Part shown: positions 6,976-15,400 of the stretch, in pieces
How the letters are laid out: each line of letters opens with the position of its first letter
How positions within the stretch are numbered: the stretch's first letter is position 1
Assembly (NCBI GenBank): GCA_937910305.1
Contig: CALEPS010000052.1
Span: 1-33,578, forward strand
DNA from: an uncultured Bacteroidales bacterium
Lineage (GTDB): Bacteria > Bacteroidota > Bacteroidia > Bacteroidales > Paludibacteraceae
Direction: 5' to 3'
Length of the DNA: 33,578 nucleotides
Translations under genes and position numbers: made by a program
Notes under the pieces: model-generated
Seen by the model: the letters and a program-made list of their open reading frames with translations, nothing else
Databases searched by the model: none
Told to the model about the DNA's origin: nothing

Positions 6976-6978
6976 CAA
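6948..6978 (-). promoter_or_regulatory. Promoter of the sensor kinase gene, interlocked with the divergent promoter
   Basis: On the minus strand: TTGCAAAGGTACGA (6978-6965), 9 bp, TAATTTTG (6955-6948). Expected start near 6941-6943, immediately before the ATG at 6938. Confidence 0.85.
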
Positions 6979-7002
6979 ACTTTTTTGAAAAAAAATGATA
7001 TT

Positions 7003-7734
7003 ATGGTGCAAATTTTTACTGCTTTACTATTAGGATTACTGACCATACTCGACCCTTGCACTCTGGTTACCAGCATTACCGCCATCAGTTATATTGACAA
7101 GGAAATCAACAACAAACGCAAGGTTCTGGGCAACGGAGCCATGTTCGTTTTGGGCAAACTGGCGACATACGTGCTGCTCAGCATTCCTTTTCTCATGGGG
7201 GCGCAGACTGAGGGTATCCAGCATGTGCTGGCGCACTGGGGCGAACCGATTCTGGCGGCATTCATGCTTATCTGCGGTATCGTGCTGCTTTTCAGCGGCC
7301 ATCACCACCATGAGCATGACCACGGAATAAGCAAGTTTCTGCAGAATGCGGATTCCAACGCCAGTTGGCTTTGGTCTTTTATTCTCGGAATCTTCTTCGC
7401 GATCGCTTTTTGTCCCCACCGTTTGGTTTATTTCCTGACGATGATAGATATCACGCTGACGCTTCCGAGCAGCTGGAACTGGCTTATGCCTGTGATTTTC
7501 GGTCTCGGCACAGGTCTTCCGATCATGCTGATAGCCTGGCTCGTAAGCTACAGCGCAGTGAGCATAGGAAACCTGACGCAGAAAATGAATACTTTTGAGA
7601 AATGGTTCCGGCATATCTGTGCCGTTCTTTTCATCGGTATCGGCATCTATCTTTGTATTCATTGTGTGCTTGAGGCCCGTGAACATGAACACGGCGGTTG
7701 TTGCCACCACGAGCATGTCGAATCCGTTCTTTAA
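7003..7734 (+). CDS. CcdA/ArsG-like membrane protein with histidine-rich metal-binding loops
   Basis: A 243-residue protein with about six membrane segments in the CcdA/DsbD transmembrane fold. Each half carries the family cysteine: Cys 19 in LDPC and Cys 137 in FCP. The layout resembles the short ArsG-type permeases annotated in Bacteroides, so either thiol transfer across the membrane or efflux is possible. Two histidine-rich stretches stand out: GHHHHEHDHG at about 99-108 and HEHGGCCHHEH at about 228-238, suggesting binding of a soft or transition metal. The ATG at 7003 fits the promoter, giving a leader of about 20 nt; an upstream in-frame ATG would precede the transcription start. It overlaps trmN6 by 20 bp. 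Substrate unproven. Confidence 0.75.
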   Translation: MVQIFTALLLGLLTILDPCTLVTSITAISYIDKEINNKRKVLGNGAMFVLGKLATYVLLSIPFLMGAQTEGIQHVLAHWGEPILAAFMLICGIVLLFSGHHHHEHDHGISKFLQNADSNASWLWSFILGIFFAIAFCPHRLVYFLTMIDITLTLPSSWNWLMPVIFGLGTGLPIMLIAWLVSYSAVSIGNLTQKMNTFEKWFRHICAVLFIGIGIYLCIHCVLEAREHEHGGCCHHEHVESVL

Positions 7735-8545
7735 ATTTCAGCAGTTCATCGTCCGGCACGACCGGTGCGCCATGAAAGTAGGCACCGACGGTGTCCTGCT
7801 TGGGGCATGGGCGGAGCCGGCAGTCAGCATCCAGCCGTCAGCATTCAGCATTTTAGATGTCGGTACGGGTAGCGGTTTGGTTGCTCTGATGCTCGCGCAG
7901 CGGTTTCCCGAAGCACATATTGACGCGATTGACATAGACAAATCCGCCATAGAGCAAGCCGCAGAGAACTTCGCCGCTTCACCATGGTCGGACCGCCTGC
8001 ATACATTCCATGCACGCCTTCAAGACTGGCAAAGCCATTCAGTCCCCTCCCTTGAGCGGGTGAAGAGTTCTGCTCGATCGGACGCCCGGTGGTCGTCCGT
8101 AGAACAACCTAGGGAGGGGTTCTACTCTCTCATCGTTTCTAATCCGCCTTATTTTCAGAACAGTCTGAAGAATCCGGACAAAAGCCGCCAGACTGCGCGC
8201 CATACGGACACACTAACATACAGCGAGCTGCTGCAGCATAGTGCCCGTTTATTGAGTCCGGAAGGTACCGTGGCTCTCATTCTTCCGGCAGAGGCAGAGA
8301 CAGAGGCGTGCGAATTAGCGCACATGGCAGGTCTGCTTCCCGCGCGCATCACACATGTATATAGTAAGGAAAACAAACCAGCGCGGAGAGTTCTACTGGC
8401 TTTCGAAAAACCGAAATATCGATATCCCGATATATCGACATATCGGGACTCCGGAACCGTCTCCGAAGACAGCCTTGTTCTGGAAAACGGTACAGGCGGC
8501 CGTTCTGCCGCCTATCTGGAAATAACAAAGGACTTCTACCTGTAG
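7715..8545 (+). CDS. trmN6: tRNA1(Val) (adenine-37-N6)-methyltransferase-like, TrmN6/YfiC family
   Basis: A SAM-dependent methyltransferase predicted to modify A37 of a valine tRNA. It has the N-terminal family signature FKFQQFIVRHDRCAMKVGTD, motif I DVGTGSGLVALML (about 48-60), and the N6-adenine catalytic motif NPPY (about 146). Its C-terminus YLEITKDFYL is also typical. The ATG at 7715 is chosen because the family usually begins just before the FKFQQF motif; ATG 7685 is also in frame. Three unusual inserts are present: a CAGC-rich stretch before motif I, the long palindromic repeat at 8044-8120, and an inverted repeat at 8425-8448. All are in frame and outside the catalytic motifs. Confidence 0.85.
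   Translation: MSNPFFKFQQFIVRHDRCAMKVGTDGVLLGAWAEPAVSIQPSAFSILDVGTGSGLVALMLAQRFPEAHIDAIDIDKSAIEQAAENFAASPWSDRLHTFHARLQDWQSHSVPSLERVKSSARSDARWSSVEQPREGFYSLIVSNPPYFQNSLKNPDKSRQTARHTDTLTYSELLQHSARLLSPEGTVALILPAEAETEACELAHMAGLLPARITHVYSKENKPARRVLLAFEKPKYRYPDISTYRDSGTVSEDSLVLENGTGGRSAAYLEITKDFYL
8044..8120 (+). repeat. Palindromic repeat element, long copy (inside trmN6)
   Basis: Outer arms CCCCTCCC (8044-8051) and GGGAGGGG (8112-8119) match the 35-bp repeat, but the centre is expanded. It holds nested arms GTTCT/AGAAC (about 8067-8105) and GGACG/CGTCC. The whole segment is translated in frame, between the SAM-binding and NPPY motifs. Confidence 0.75.
8425..8448. repeat. Inverted repeat TCCCGATAT / ATATCGGGA inside trmN6
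   Basis: Perfect 9-bp arms (8425-8433 and 8440-8448) in a run of TATCG words, translated as YPDISTYRDSG. It lies in a C-terminal part of the protein that should be variable, just before the conserved end. Confidence 0.6.
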
Positions 8546-8558
8546 GCGGAAGTCCTTT
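8527..8558. terminator. Bidirectional terminator between trmN6 and rny
   Basis: Arms AAAGGACTTC (8527-8536) and GAAGTCCTTT (8549-8558) form a 10-bp stem containing the trmN6 stop codon. A second palindrome, CAGCCATGCATGGCTG (8565-8580), sits directly at the rny stop codon. Both serve convergent genes. Confidence 0.8.
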
Positions 8559-8581
8559 CTGTATCAGCCATGCATGGCTGA

Positions 8582-10114
8582 TTATTTGGCTACGTTGATT
8601 GCGCGTACCTCGCGGATGACGGTCACCTTGATCTGACCCGGATAGGTCATCTCGTCCTGGATACGTTTTGCCAAATCAAACGAGAGCAACTCTACATCCT
8701 TGTCGGACACTTTGTCTGCTCCTACGATCACACGCAGTTCGCGACCCGCCTGCAGAGCGTACGTCTTCACTACACCCGGGAACGACATAGCGAGGTTCTC
8801 CAGGTCATTGAGTCTCTTCACGTAACTCTCCACGATCTCGCGACGGGCACCCGGACGGGCTCCGGAGATAGCATCACAAGCCTGAACGATAGGCGCAATC
8901 AGGGTCTTCATCTCGCATTCGTCATGGTGAGCGCCGACCGCATTGCAGATATCCGGCTTCTCGCCGTATTTCTCGCAAAGTTTCATACCCAACTCTGCGT
9001 GCGGCAGTTCTACATCCTCGTCTGCCACTTTACCTATATCATGCAACAAACCTGCGCGTTTCGCAGCCTTGACGTTCAAACCCAACTCACCCGCCATAGC
9101 GGCACAGAGGTTCGCTGTCTCGCGTGCGTGTTGCAACAGGTTCTGGCCATACGAAGAACGGTATTTCATCTTTCCTACCAGACGGATCAGCTCCGGATGC
9201 AGGCCGTGGATACCAAGGTCTATCGTGGTACGTTTACCCGTCTCGACGATCTCTTCCTCAACCTGCTTGGTCACCTTAGCCACTACTTCCTCGATACGTG
9301 CCGGATGGATACGGCCGTCCTGTACCAACTGGTGCAGCGACAGACGCGCAATCTCGCGGCGCACGGGGTCGAAAGCGGAAAGAGTGATGGCCTCCGGCGT
9401 ATCGTCCACAACGATCTCTACACCGGTTGCCGCCTCCAAAGCGCGGATATTCCGTCCCTCGCGGCCGATAATACGTCCTTTCACTTCGTCGTTCTCGATA
9501 TGGAAAACAGAAACGGTGCTCTCGGCTGCTGTCTCGGAAGCCACACGCTGGATGGTCTGGATGATGATTTTCTTCGCCTCTTTGTTAGCCTCCAGACGGG
9601 CATTGTCCATGATCTCGTTGATATACGACATCGCAGCGGTCTTGGCCTCGTCTTTCAGTGCTTCAATCAGTTGCACTTTTGCTTCCTCCGCGCTCATTCC
9701 GCTCAGTTGCTCCAACTGCTTCTGAGCCTCATGGTGCAGTTTCTCAATCTCCTGCTGACGATAGTCCAGCGCCTGTTGGCGTTGCTCTATCACCTGCATC
9801 TTCTGGTTCGATTCGTTGAGTGCTCGCTGTACTTCACCTTGACGTTGATTCAACTGCTGTTCACGCTGTTGCAAACGCTGCTCTTGCTGTTGTATCCGTT
9901 TATCCTGCTCGCGCACGGCATTGTCGTGCTCAAGTTTCAGGGCGATAAATTTCTCCTTAGCCTCAACAATCTTGTTTTTCTTCACCACCTCTGCCTCTTC
10001 GGTCGCCTTCTGGATGATTCCGGCGCCAACGAGTCTGGCAATGAAATAATAGCCGCCCGCGCCTACTAGAAGACCGGCAACTACGCAAATGATAATTAGG
10101 ATTGCTGTGTTCAT
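8582..10114 (-). CDS. rny: Ribonuclease Y
   Basis: A membrane-anchored endoribonuclease that starts mRNA decay. The 510-residue protein is of normal length. It has an N-terminal membrane segment (about 4-26), a long charged coiled coil rich in Gln and Glu (about 35-150), a KH RNA-binding domain (about 200-265, with GRIIGREGRNIRALE) and an HD phosphohydrolase domain (HARETANLCAAMA and LLHDIGKVAD). The start at 10114 overlaps the zapA stop (ATGA), so the two are translationally coupled. The order zapB-like, zapA, rny is common in Bacteroidetes. Confidence 0.97.
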   Translation of the reverse strand: MNTAILIIICVVAGLLVGAGGYYFIARLVGAGIIQKATEEAEVVKKNKIVEAKEKFIALKLEHDNAVREQDKRIQQQEQRLQQREQQLNQRQGEVQRALNESNQKMQVIEQRQQALDYRQQEIEKLHHEAQKQLEQLSGMSAEEAKVQLIEALKDEAKTAAMSYINEIMDNARLEANKEAKKIIIQTIQRVASETAAESTVSVFHIENDEVKGRIIGREGRNIRALEAATGVEIVVDDTPEAITLSAFDPVRREIARLSLHQLVQDGRIHPARIEEVVAKVTKQVEEEIVETGKRTTIDLGIHGLHPELIRLVGKMKYRSSYGQNLLQHARETANLCAAMAGELGLNVKAAKRAGLLHDIGKVADEDVELPHAELGMKLCEKYGEKPDICNAVGAHHDECEMKTLIAPIVQACDAISGARPGARREIVESYVKRLNDLENLAMSFPGVVKTYALQAGRELRVIVGADKVSDKDVELLSFDLAKRIQDEMTYPGQIKVTVIREVRAINVAK

Positions 10115-10401
10115 TGTTTTATCGTGTTAATAATTAGTTCATTCAGTTCACGTAATTCTTTCTCTACGGGGACAAGACTTTTCTCCCGCACATCGGATTG
10201 CAATGCCACTGCCACTTCCAGCGCGGTGTACATCCATAGCTGCTCAGCCGATGCGTTGGGACGCAGTTTGAGATAATACTGGTATCGCTGATTCAGCAAC
10301 TCTGCTGCGTTGCGGTAGTTTGCTTCTCGGTCGCGCGGCACATCCAGCCCGACCGTGTGCGCATCCAGATGCAAGTTTATATGTTGCTTGCCGGACATCA
10401 A
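10111..10401 (-). CDS. zapA: Cell division protein ZapA
   Basis: A 96-residue ZapA-family protein, which binds and bundles FtsZ at the division site. The N-terminal beta-rich head contains INLHLDAHTVGLDVPRDREANYRNAAELLNQ in two short pieces, followed by a helical dimerising tail (about 60-96). Residue 2 is also Met (10398), so the start could be one codon later. It sits downstream of a coiled-coil gene and overlaps rny by 4 bp. Confidence 0.85.
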   Translation of the reverse strand: MMSGKQHINLHLDAHTVGLDVPRDREANYRNAAELLNQRYQYYLKLRPNASAEQLWMYTALEVAVALQSDVREKSLVPVEKELRELNELIINTIKQ

Positions 10402-10436
10402 ATTATCAAATCTTCAAATTATCAAATCTTCAAATC
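10390..10436. repeat. TCAAATCTT/TCAAATTA tandem words, spacer before zapA
   Basis: Repeats of CAAATTAT and CAAATCTT fill the 33-bp gap between the ZapB-like gene and zapA and run slightly into both ends. The same words form longer arrays at 21431-21515 and 25472-25497. Confidence 0.7.
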
Positions 10437-10710
10437 AGCGCTTCAGCGCACCTATCGCCCGATCCACCTGTGCAATCAATGCATTGATACGTTTGAGCGC
10501 CTCTTCCTTGCCCTCCGCTGCACTCATGGCGTTGGCTGTTGCTATACGGCGGTTTTGCTGTTGTAACTCCAGCAACTCGCTGTGAGTGCGTATCAGTTCG
10601 TTCCTCTGGCGCTCCGAATCCTCCCGTAAACGCGCATTCTCCTGCTGCAACGCCTGATAGCGCTCCAGCAAGAGATGTACATTCTGCGAAAGGTCATCTA
10701 GAGCCTGCAT
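10435..10710 (-). CDS. ZapB-like coiled-coil protein
   Basis: A small (91-residue) protein that is almost wholly coiled coil (about residues 5-60: NVHLLLERYQALQQENARLR, then ERQRNELIRTHSELLELQQQ). The basic C-terminal helix ends AIGALKR. Position directly upstream of zapA suggests a division role, probably pairing with ZapA, as for similar Bacteroidetes proteins. The start at 10710 (MQALDDLSQN) is chosen because upstream codons overlap the DUF3078 gene and have no family character; an open frame extends to 10791. Confidence 0.7.
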   Translation of the reverse strand: MQALDDLSQNVHLLLERYQALQQENARLREDSERQRNELIRTHSELLELQQQNRRIATANAMSAAEGKEEALKRINALIAQVDRAIGALKR

Positions 10711-10742
10711 GAGTTGGTGCTTGGTCCTTAGTCCCTTGGTAC

Positions 10743-12005
10743 TTAGAAACTGTATCCTACACCAAGACCGATAACGCCCTTGAACTGGCAACGCTCACTC
10801 AGATTGCCTTCTTTGTCTGCAATCAGAGTTCCGTTATAGTACTTGAGGCTGGTCTGAAGGGTCACTTGCAGACATTTGAGGAACTGATAGCTCAGTGCGC
10901 AGTCCCAGTCCACATCGAAATGACCGAAATAACGGTTATTGTTCGAATAATCGAAGTAATAAGCGTTCTTGTCGCGTGCCTCCCAGGAGCCGGCGCCGTA
11001 GTCTGCTTCATAAAGGTCTTTCAGGCTGAAACCCTTGCCCTGATACGGAGAGAAGAGAGCCAGCGTGGTGCTCAGTTTCAAGTCCTTGTAGGTATAAGCA
11101 ATACCGCCCTTGAAACTCAAACCGAACTCAGCACGCGCATTGCGGTACGATTTGTTTCCCGATGCGTCATATACATACGTGCCGTACGACTGCTGCAACT
11201 GGGTACGGATATCCGTTCCTGCTGCTTGCGCTGCCTCATAGCCGCCCATGTTGTCATATACCTTTGCTGCTGCATCGTAAGCCGCTTGAGATGCTGCTTT
11301 GGTAACTGCGTCGGCTGCATGGTCAATATTGTACTGTAAAGCACCCAGCGCATTCTCACGGGTGTATCTGCGGTTCCAGTTCTCGCCGATATAGGCACTT
11401 GTGATACGGCCTGCTATCGGAGACAGATAGATAGAGAAGTCTGCTCCCTTGTAACTCTTCTTCCAGTCAATACCGACAGAAATATCGGTGTAAGAAGGAG
11501 CAAGCCATTTGGAAATAATGTCGTTGTAGCCGTCCACGTAGTTGCGACCCAGCGCATATTGGCTTTGGAAACTTCCTAAAACGGTCAAATACCAACTCTC
11601 TTTGAACTCCCAACCGAACTTGGTTGCCAGTTTGATATTATCGCTTGATTTCTGGAAAGCATCTTCTTTCTGGTCAATCCAGGTCATACCGAAATCGGTA
11701 TCGAAGTTCGTCTCCCACGCGATAGCATCTTTATGATACAGCAGGTGTAACTTGGCATACACGATACCGTTCACGTTGTTCTTACCACCGGCAGCCCAGT
11801 TCACCAAACCGGTAGCAGCGGCATTCAAGCCCACGGTTCCGTCAAATTTCCACGCTTTCTCGGCATTCTCCAACTTCTGCAAGTCAGCTCCTGCTTTCGC
11901 CGCAGCATCCGCATTGCCCGTCACGGTAGCCTTATCTACATCCTGAGCAGTCATTGTCAGCGCAGCCAACAGGCAGATCGCTACTGATAAAAATTTCTTT
12001 TGCAT
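10743..12005 (-). CDS. DUF3078 outer-membrane protein, copy 1
   Basis: A 420-residue protein with a signal peptide (MQKKFLSVAICLLAALTMTAQ, cleaved near residue 21). A mature domain rich in alternating beta strands matches DUF3078 proteins (start region WKFDGTVGLNAAATGLVNWAAGGKNN in two parts), which are predicted outer-membrane barrels of unknown function restricted to Bacteroidetes. A helical Ala-rich stretch near residues 225-280 interrupts the barrel. ATG 12005 is preferred over a TTG at 12017. Expressed from the promoter at 12094-12124 with a leader of about 80 nt. A second family member lies at 27966-29135. Confidence 0.85.
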   Translation of the reverse strand: MQKKFLSVAICLLAALTMTAQDVDKATVTGNADAAAKAGADLQKLENAEKAWKFDGTVGLNAAATGLVNWAAGGKNNVNGIVYAKLHLLYHKDAIAWETNFDTDFGMTWIDQKEDAFQKSSDNIKLATKFGWEFKESWYLTVLGSFQSQYALGRNYVDGYNDIISKWLAPSYTDISVGIDWKKSYKGADFSIYLSPIAGRITSAYIGENWNRRYTRENALGALQYNIDHAADAVTKAASQAAYDAAAKVYDNMGGYEAAQAAGTDIRTQLQQSYGTYVYDASGNKSYRNARAEFGLSFKGGIAYTYKDLKLSTTLALFSPYQGKGFSLKDLYEADYGAGSWEARDKNAYYFDYSNNNRYFGHFDVDWDCALSYQFLKCLQVTLQTSLKYYNGTLIADKEGNLSERCQFKGVIGLGVGYSF

Positions 12006-12093
12006 AATTCTATTCAATTGTTTGTTTTATGTTAATTTTATTTGTTTAGCCCTTTTTGCAAGGGAATATCGACTTAATCACACAAATCGGGCA

Positions 12094-12124
12094 CAAAATT
12101 ACAAAAAAAATCTCACATACGCAA
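12094..12124 (-). promoter_or_regulatory. Promoter of the DUF3078/zapB/zapA/rny operon
   Basis: On the minus strand TTGCGTATGTGAGA (12124-12111), 9 bp, TAATTTTG (12101-12094). Only the upstream arm of the dyad is intact. It diverges from the promoter at 12196-12226, with 71 bp between them. Confidence 0.8.
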
Positions 12125-12195
12125 ATAAATTATGTTCGCGCGCGACTTTTTTTGATAAAAGTGTCAATTTTTACACATTTTTTTTGAATATGTGC

Positions 12196-12226
12196 ACACG
12201 TATATGCAAAAAATATTGTAATTTTG
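12196..12226 (+). promoter_or_regulatory. Promoter of the giant secreted protein gene
   Basis: ACACGTATATGCAA (12196-12209), 9 bp, TAATTTTG (12219-12226). Only the downstream GCAA arm is intact and the -33 TTG is missing, so it may be weaker or activator-dependent. It starts a leader of about 200 nt containing the 11-bp array. Confidence 0.7.
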
Positions 12227-12273
12227 CAGCGTGAATTAATATCGGGTAGTGTGGGCATGGCTTTTTGAACACT

Positions 12274-12339
12274 TTTAGCACTTACTCAGGGGTCATTTAG
12301 CACTCGTTTAGCGGGTAATTAGCAGGTTAATAGCACTCT
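12274..12339 (+). repeat. 11-bp tandem array B (TTTAGCACTCG) in a 5' leader
   Basis: Six contiguous 11-bp units starting TTTAGCACTTA at 12274. The second is degenerate (CTCAGGGGTCA). The others are TTTAGCACTCG, TTTAGCGGGTA, ATTAGCAGGTT and AATAGCACTCT. The intergenic stretch 12018-12431 otherwise holds two divergent promoters and an AT-rich tail before the ATG at 12432. Confidence 0.75.
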
Positions 12340-12431
12340 TTACCGTATCCCGGTGCACCCTATATATACATAGTATATATCCCGTGATTTTTAATTCCGC
12401 CAAAAAACACGAAATAAATAAACACAAAAAT

Positions 12432-15400
12432 ATGAGAAACATTCGATTGTTAATTTTGTCTCTTTGCATGGCAATGGCCGGCAATAGTATGGCAGAGACC
12501 ATCTTTTCTTTTACATTAACGAGCGCCACTACTGCTGCAGGTACCTATCCCGCAGTGGGAGGAGATGCTGTTTGTACAAAAGCGATGGCTACCAGTGGTT
12601 CAAACGAAATCACCATTGGTTCGCAGACCTTTTACAAATTTAACTCAAGTTCCGCTTGGAATTTCAATTTAACCGGTAACACACTCACGGCTGGAGACGT
12701 ACTTACTTTTACGTGTGCTTGTTCAAGCAACAAAAACGGCAAAGGTCTTATCGTGAACGGTGTGACGCTCACGGCTGATTTTGCTGCAAACACGCCGAAT
12801 ACAATCACCTACACCGTTGCGACAGGAGATGCTTTTGTCGGCAAAACGTCCGTTTCTGTCATGCGTGCTGATTCGGACATTAAATTCGGAACTATTGAGA
12901 TCACACGCAATGGTGGCTCAACACCTGGCGGCGGAGACACTCCGGGCGGTGGTGACACTCCCGGCGGTGGTGATACTCCCGGTGGTGGAGACACGCCGGG
13001 CGGCGGCGACACACCTAGTACAGGAGACACCTATGCCTTTTGGCGTTTTTCAGGAGGCGATGCTCCTGCAGCGGGAACCAGCGAAAGCGGTACACTCATG
13101 ACAGTTGAGTTCCTTCGTTCTGACGACAGCAAAAGTTTCTCTAACGAAAGTGCTGCATATAATGCTGCTGTTACAGACAATAACATGAAATCACAAGGGT
13201 CGAAAGGAGTAAAGATGGGTGCGAATGCCCTTTATCTCAAAGTGACTGTTACCGGTGGTTTCAAATCAGGAGATATAGTTTATATCTGCGGATACAACCC
13301 TTGGAAAGTAAGTAGCAGCGCAGACCATTCTGGTGACATCGCCGCTTCTGTTGCTACCGGTACATCCAAAAGCGACTACAATATCGGTAGTTTCACTCTT
13401 TCCTCGGACTACAGCGAACTTTATATGATGCGTGCAGAAGGTTCCGGAACAGGTATCTGTGCCATCAAAGTGACTCGCCAAGGTCCTGCAGGTCCATCTT
13501 CGGACGCTACTCTTTCGGCTTTGACGTATAACGGCACCTCTGTGCCTAATTTCTCTGCCAACACGTTGAATTACGAAGTGGAATTACCTGCTGGTACTAC
13601 AGCTATTCCGACGGTAGCTGCAACGAAGAATAACGCAAATGCTTCTGATCCTGTTATCACGCAAGCTACCGCGCTGCCGGGAAATGCAACGGTTACCGTA
13701 ACAGCCGAAGACGGCACGACAACCAAGACCTACACTATTACTTTCACCGTCGCTTCTTCTGCGCCGAAAGTAACAAGCGTTACTTGGGACAACATCAAAG
13801 GTACGGCGACCATTGACCAAGTCAACAAAACCATTACCGGACAAGTAACAAACGGTTCTTCGTTAACATCTATCACGCCGCAATTTACCGGAGACAATAT
13901 AGTTTCTGTTACACCTAATACTGCGCAGGACTTCAGTAACGGAGCTGTTACCTATACTTTTACTAGTTCAACGAACGAGACAACGACTTATACCGTAACC
14001 ATTACCGAAGCACCGGCTGTATCAACAGACGCTACGCTGAGCAATCTGACCTATGGCGGCACAACGGTGCCCAATTTCTCGTCGAATACGTTTACCTACA
14101 ACATTGAGCTAACGGCAGGTGTTAAAACACCACCGACGATTGCAGCGGAAACGAATCACCCAAATGCAACCACAGTTATTACCCAAGCATCATCTGTTCC
14201 CGGATCCGGCAAAGTAGAAGTAACTGCAGAAGATGGTGAAACCAAGTTGACCTACACTATCAACTATACCGTTAAAGTTCCTTCCAGCGATCTCACCATT
14301 CACGTACCGGAAGTGTATGAAGCAAAAGAACTTGCCGGAGGTTACAATACTCCGCTAGTCAACTATAACCAAAGAGAATACGAAGTATTCTATTTAGGAA
14401 AAAGCAAACCAGCAAGTGCTAGTGGTGACATTGCTGTTACTTACACCCTTAACCACAAAGGAGGCTACTTAGTTAGCAGTCCCTCGGGGTCAGGAACGTC
14501 TATGACCGCAAAAGATGGATGGTTTAAAGCCACTATCAGTTCTTTGGAAGGATCATTTAAAGAAGCTAGTGAAATTGAGGCTAAGGCTAACGCAAGAGAT
14601 GAATTTGCTGACTTACCTGGTGACCTTAAAATGAAAAACAACAATACGTTTGAACTTCATATTCAGGGATATGATCAATTCTCAATTGTTGCACAAGACA
14701 AAAAGAAAGACACAAAAGGAACTACTCCTGCTGACAACAGATATTGGGAGGTTTACATTGATGGAAGCCTGCAGCCTCAGTACTTCGATAAAGACAATGC
14801 CACCACTCGGCGATATGATATTACAACTGGTCAACATGTAATCTCTCTTAAAGCAATTGGTAGCGAAGATAGTAAACTATATGGTTTCTCCCTCCGCGTA
14901 GCACAAGAACCACGCACAAAATGGTTAAAGGGTAACGACTCTACGCAAGTGGTGATGCAGACTGCAGCTATCAAACCCGTTACATACGTAACCAAATACA
15001 ACAACATCCCCGGAGCAGAAACAAAACTGGAGTGGATCGGAAATCCAGCAATAGGTATCGATTTGGAGAAAACACAGGGTACACTTACCGACACCTTGGT
15101 GCTCAAAGGACAAGCCAATTGCGCTGTGGGTACCTATAACTACGCTGTAGTAGCATACTACAACAACGTGGAAACAAGCCGCGCCACCGGTACATTCATA
15201 GTTGCTTCCGATATTCAGGCTACTTCGGAAACAAATGTAGAGGTTTATCAGAACGAAGAAATGGACCAAATCACGTTCAATTATTTCGCGCTCTCCGCTA
15301 ATGATGTGCAACTGACTTGGACAAACACAACACCAGCCGGTATTAAAGGTTCCGGTAGCAACGGAAAATACATCATCGGTGGTACGCCTACTACTATCGG

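Noticed and set aside
6922..7003. Upstream start for the CcdA/ArsG-like protein
   Set aside because: It would lie upstream of and across the promoter; the family N-terminus begins at 7003.
8924..10069. A 381-codon open frame on the plus strand
   Set aside because: Antisense shadow of rny; Leu/Gln-rich product produced by the coiled-coil codons.
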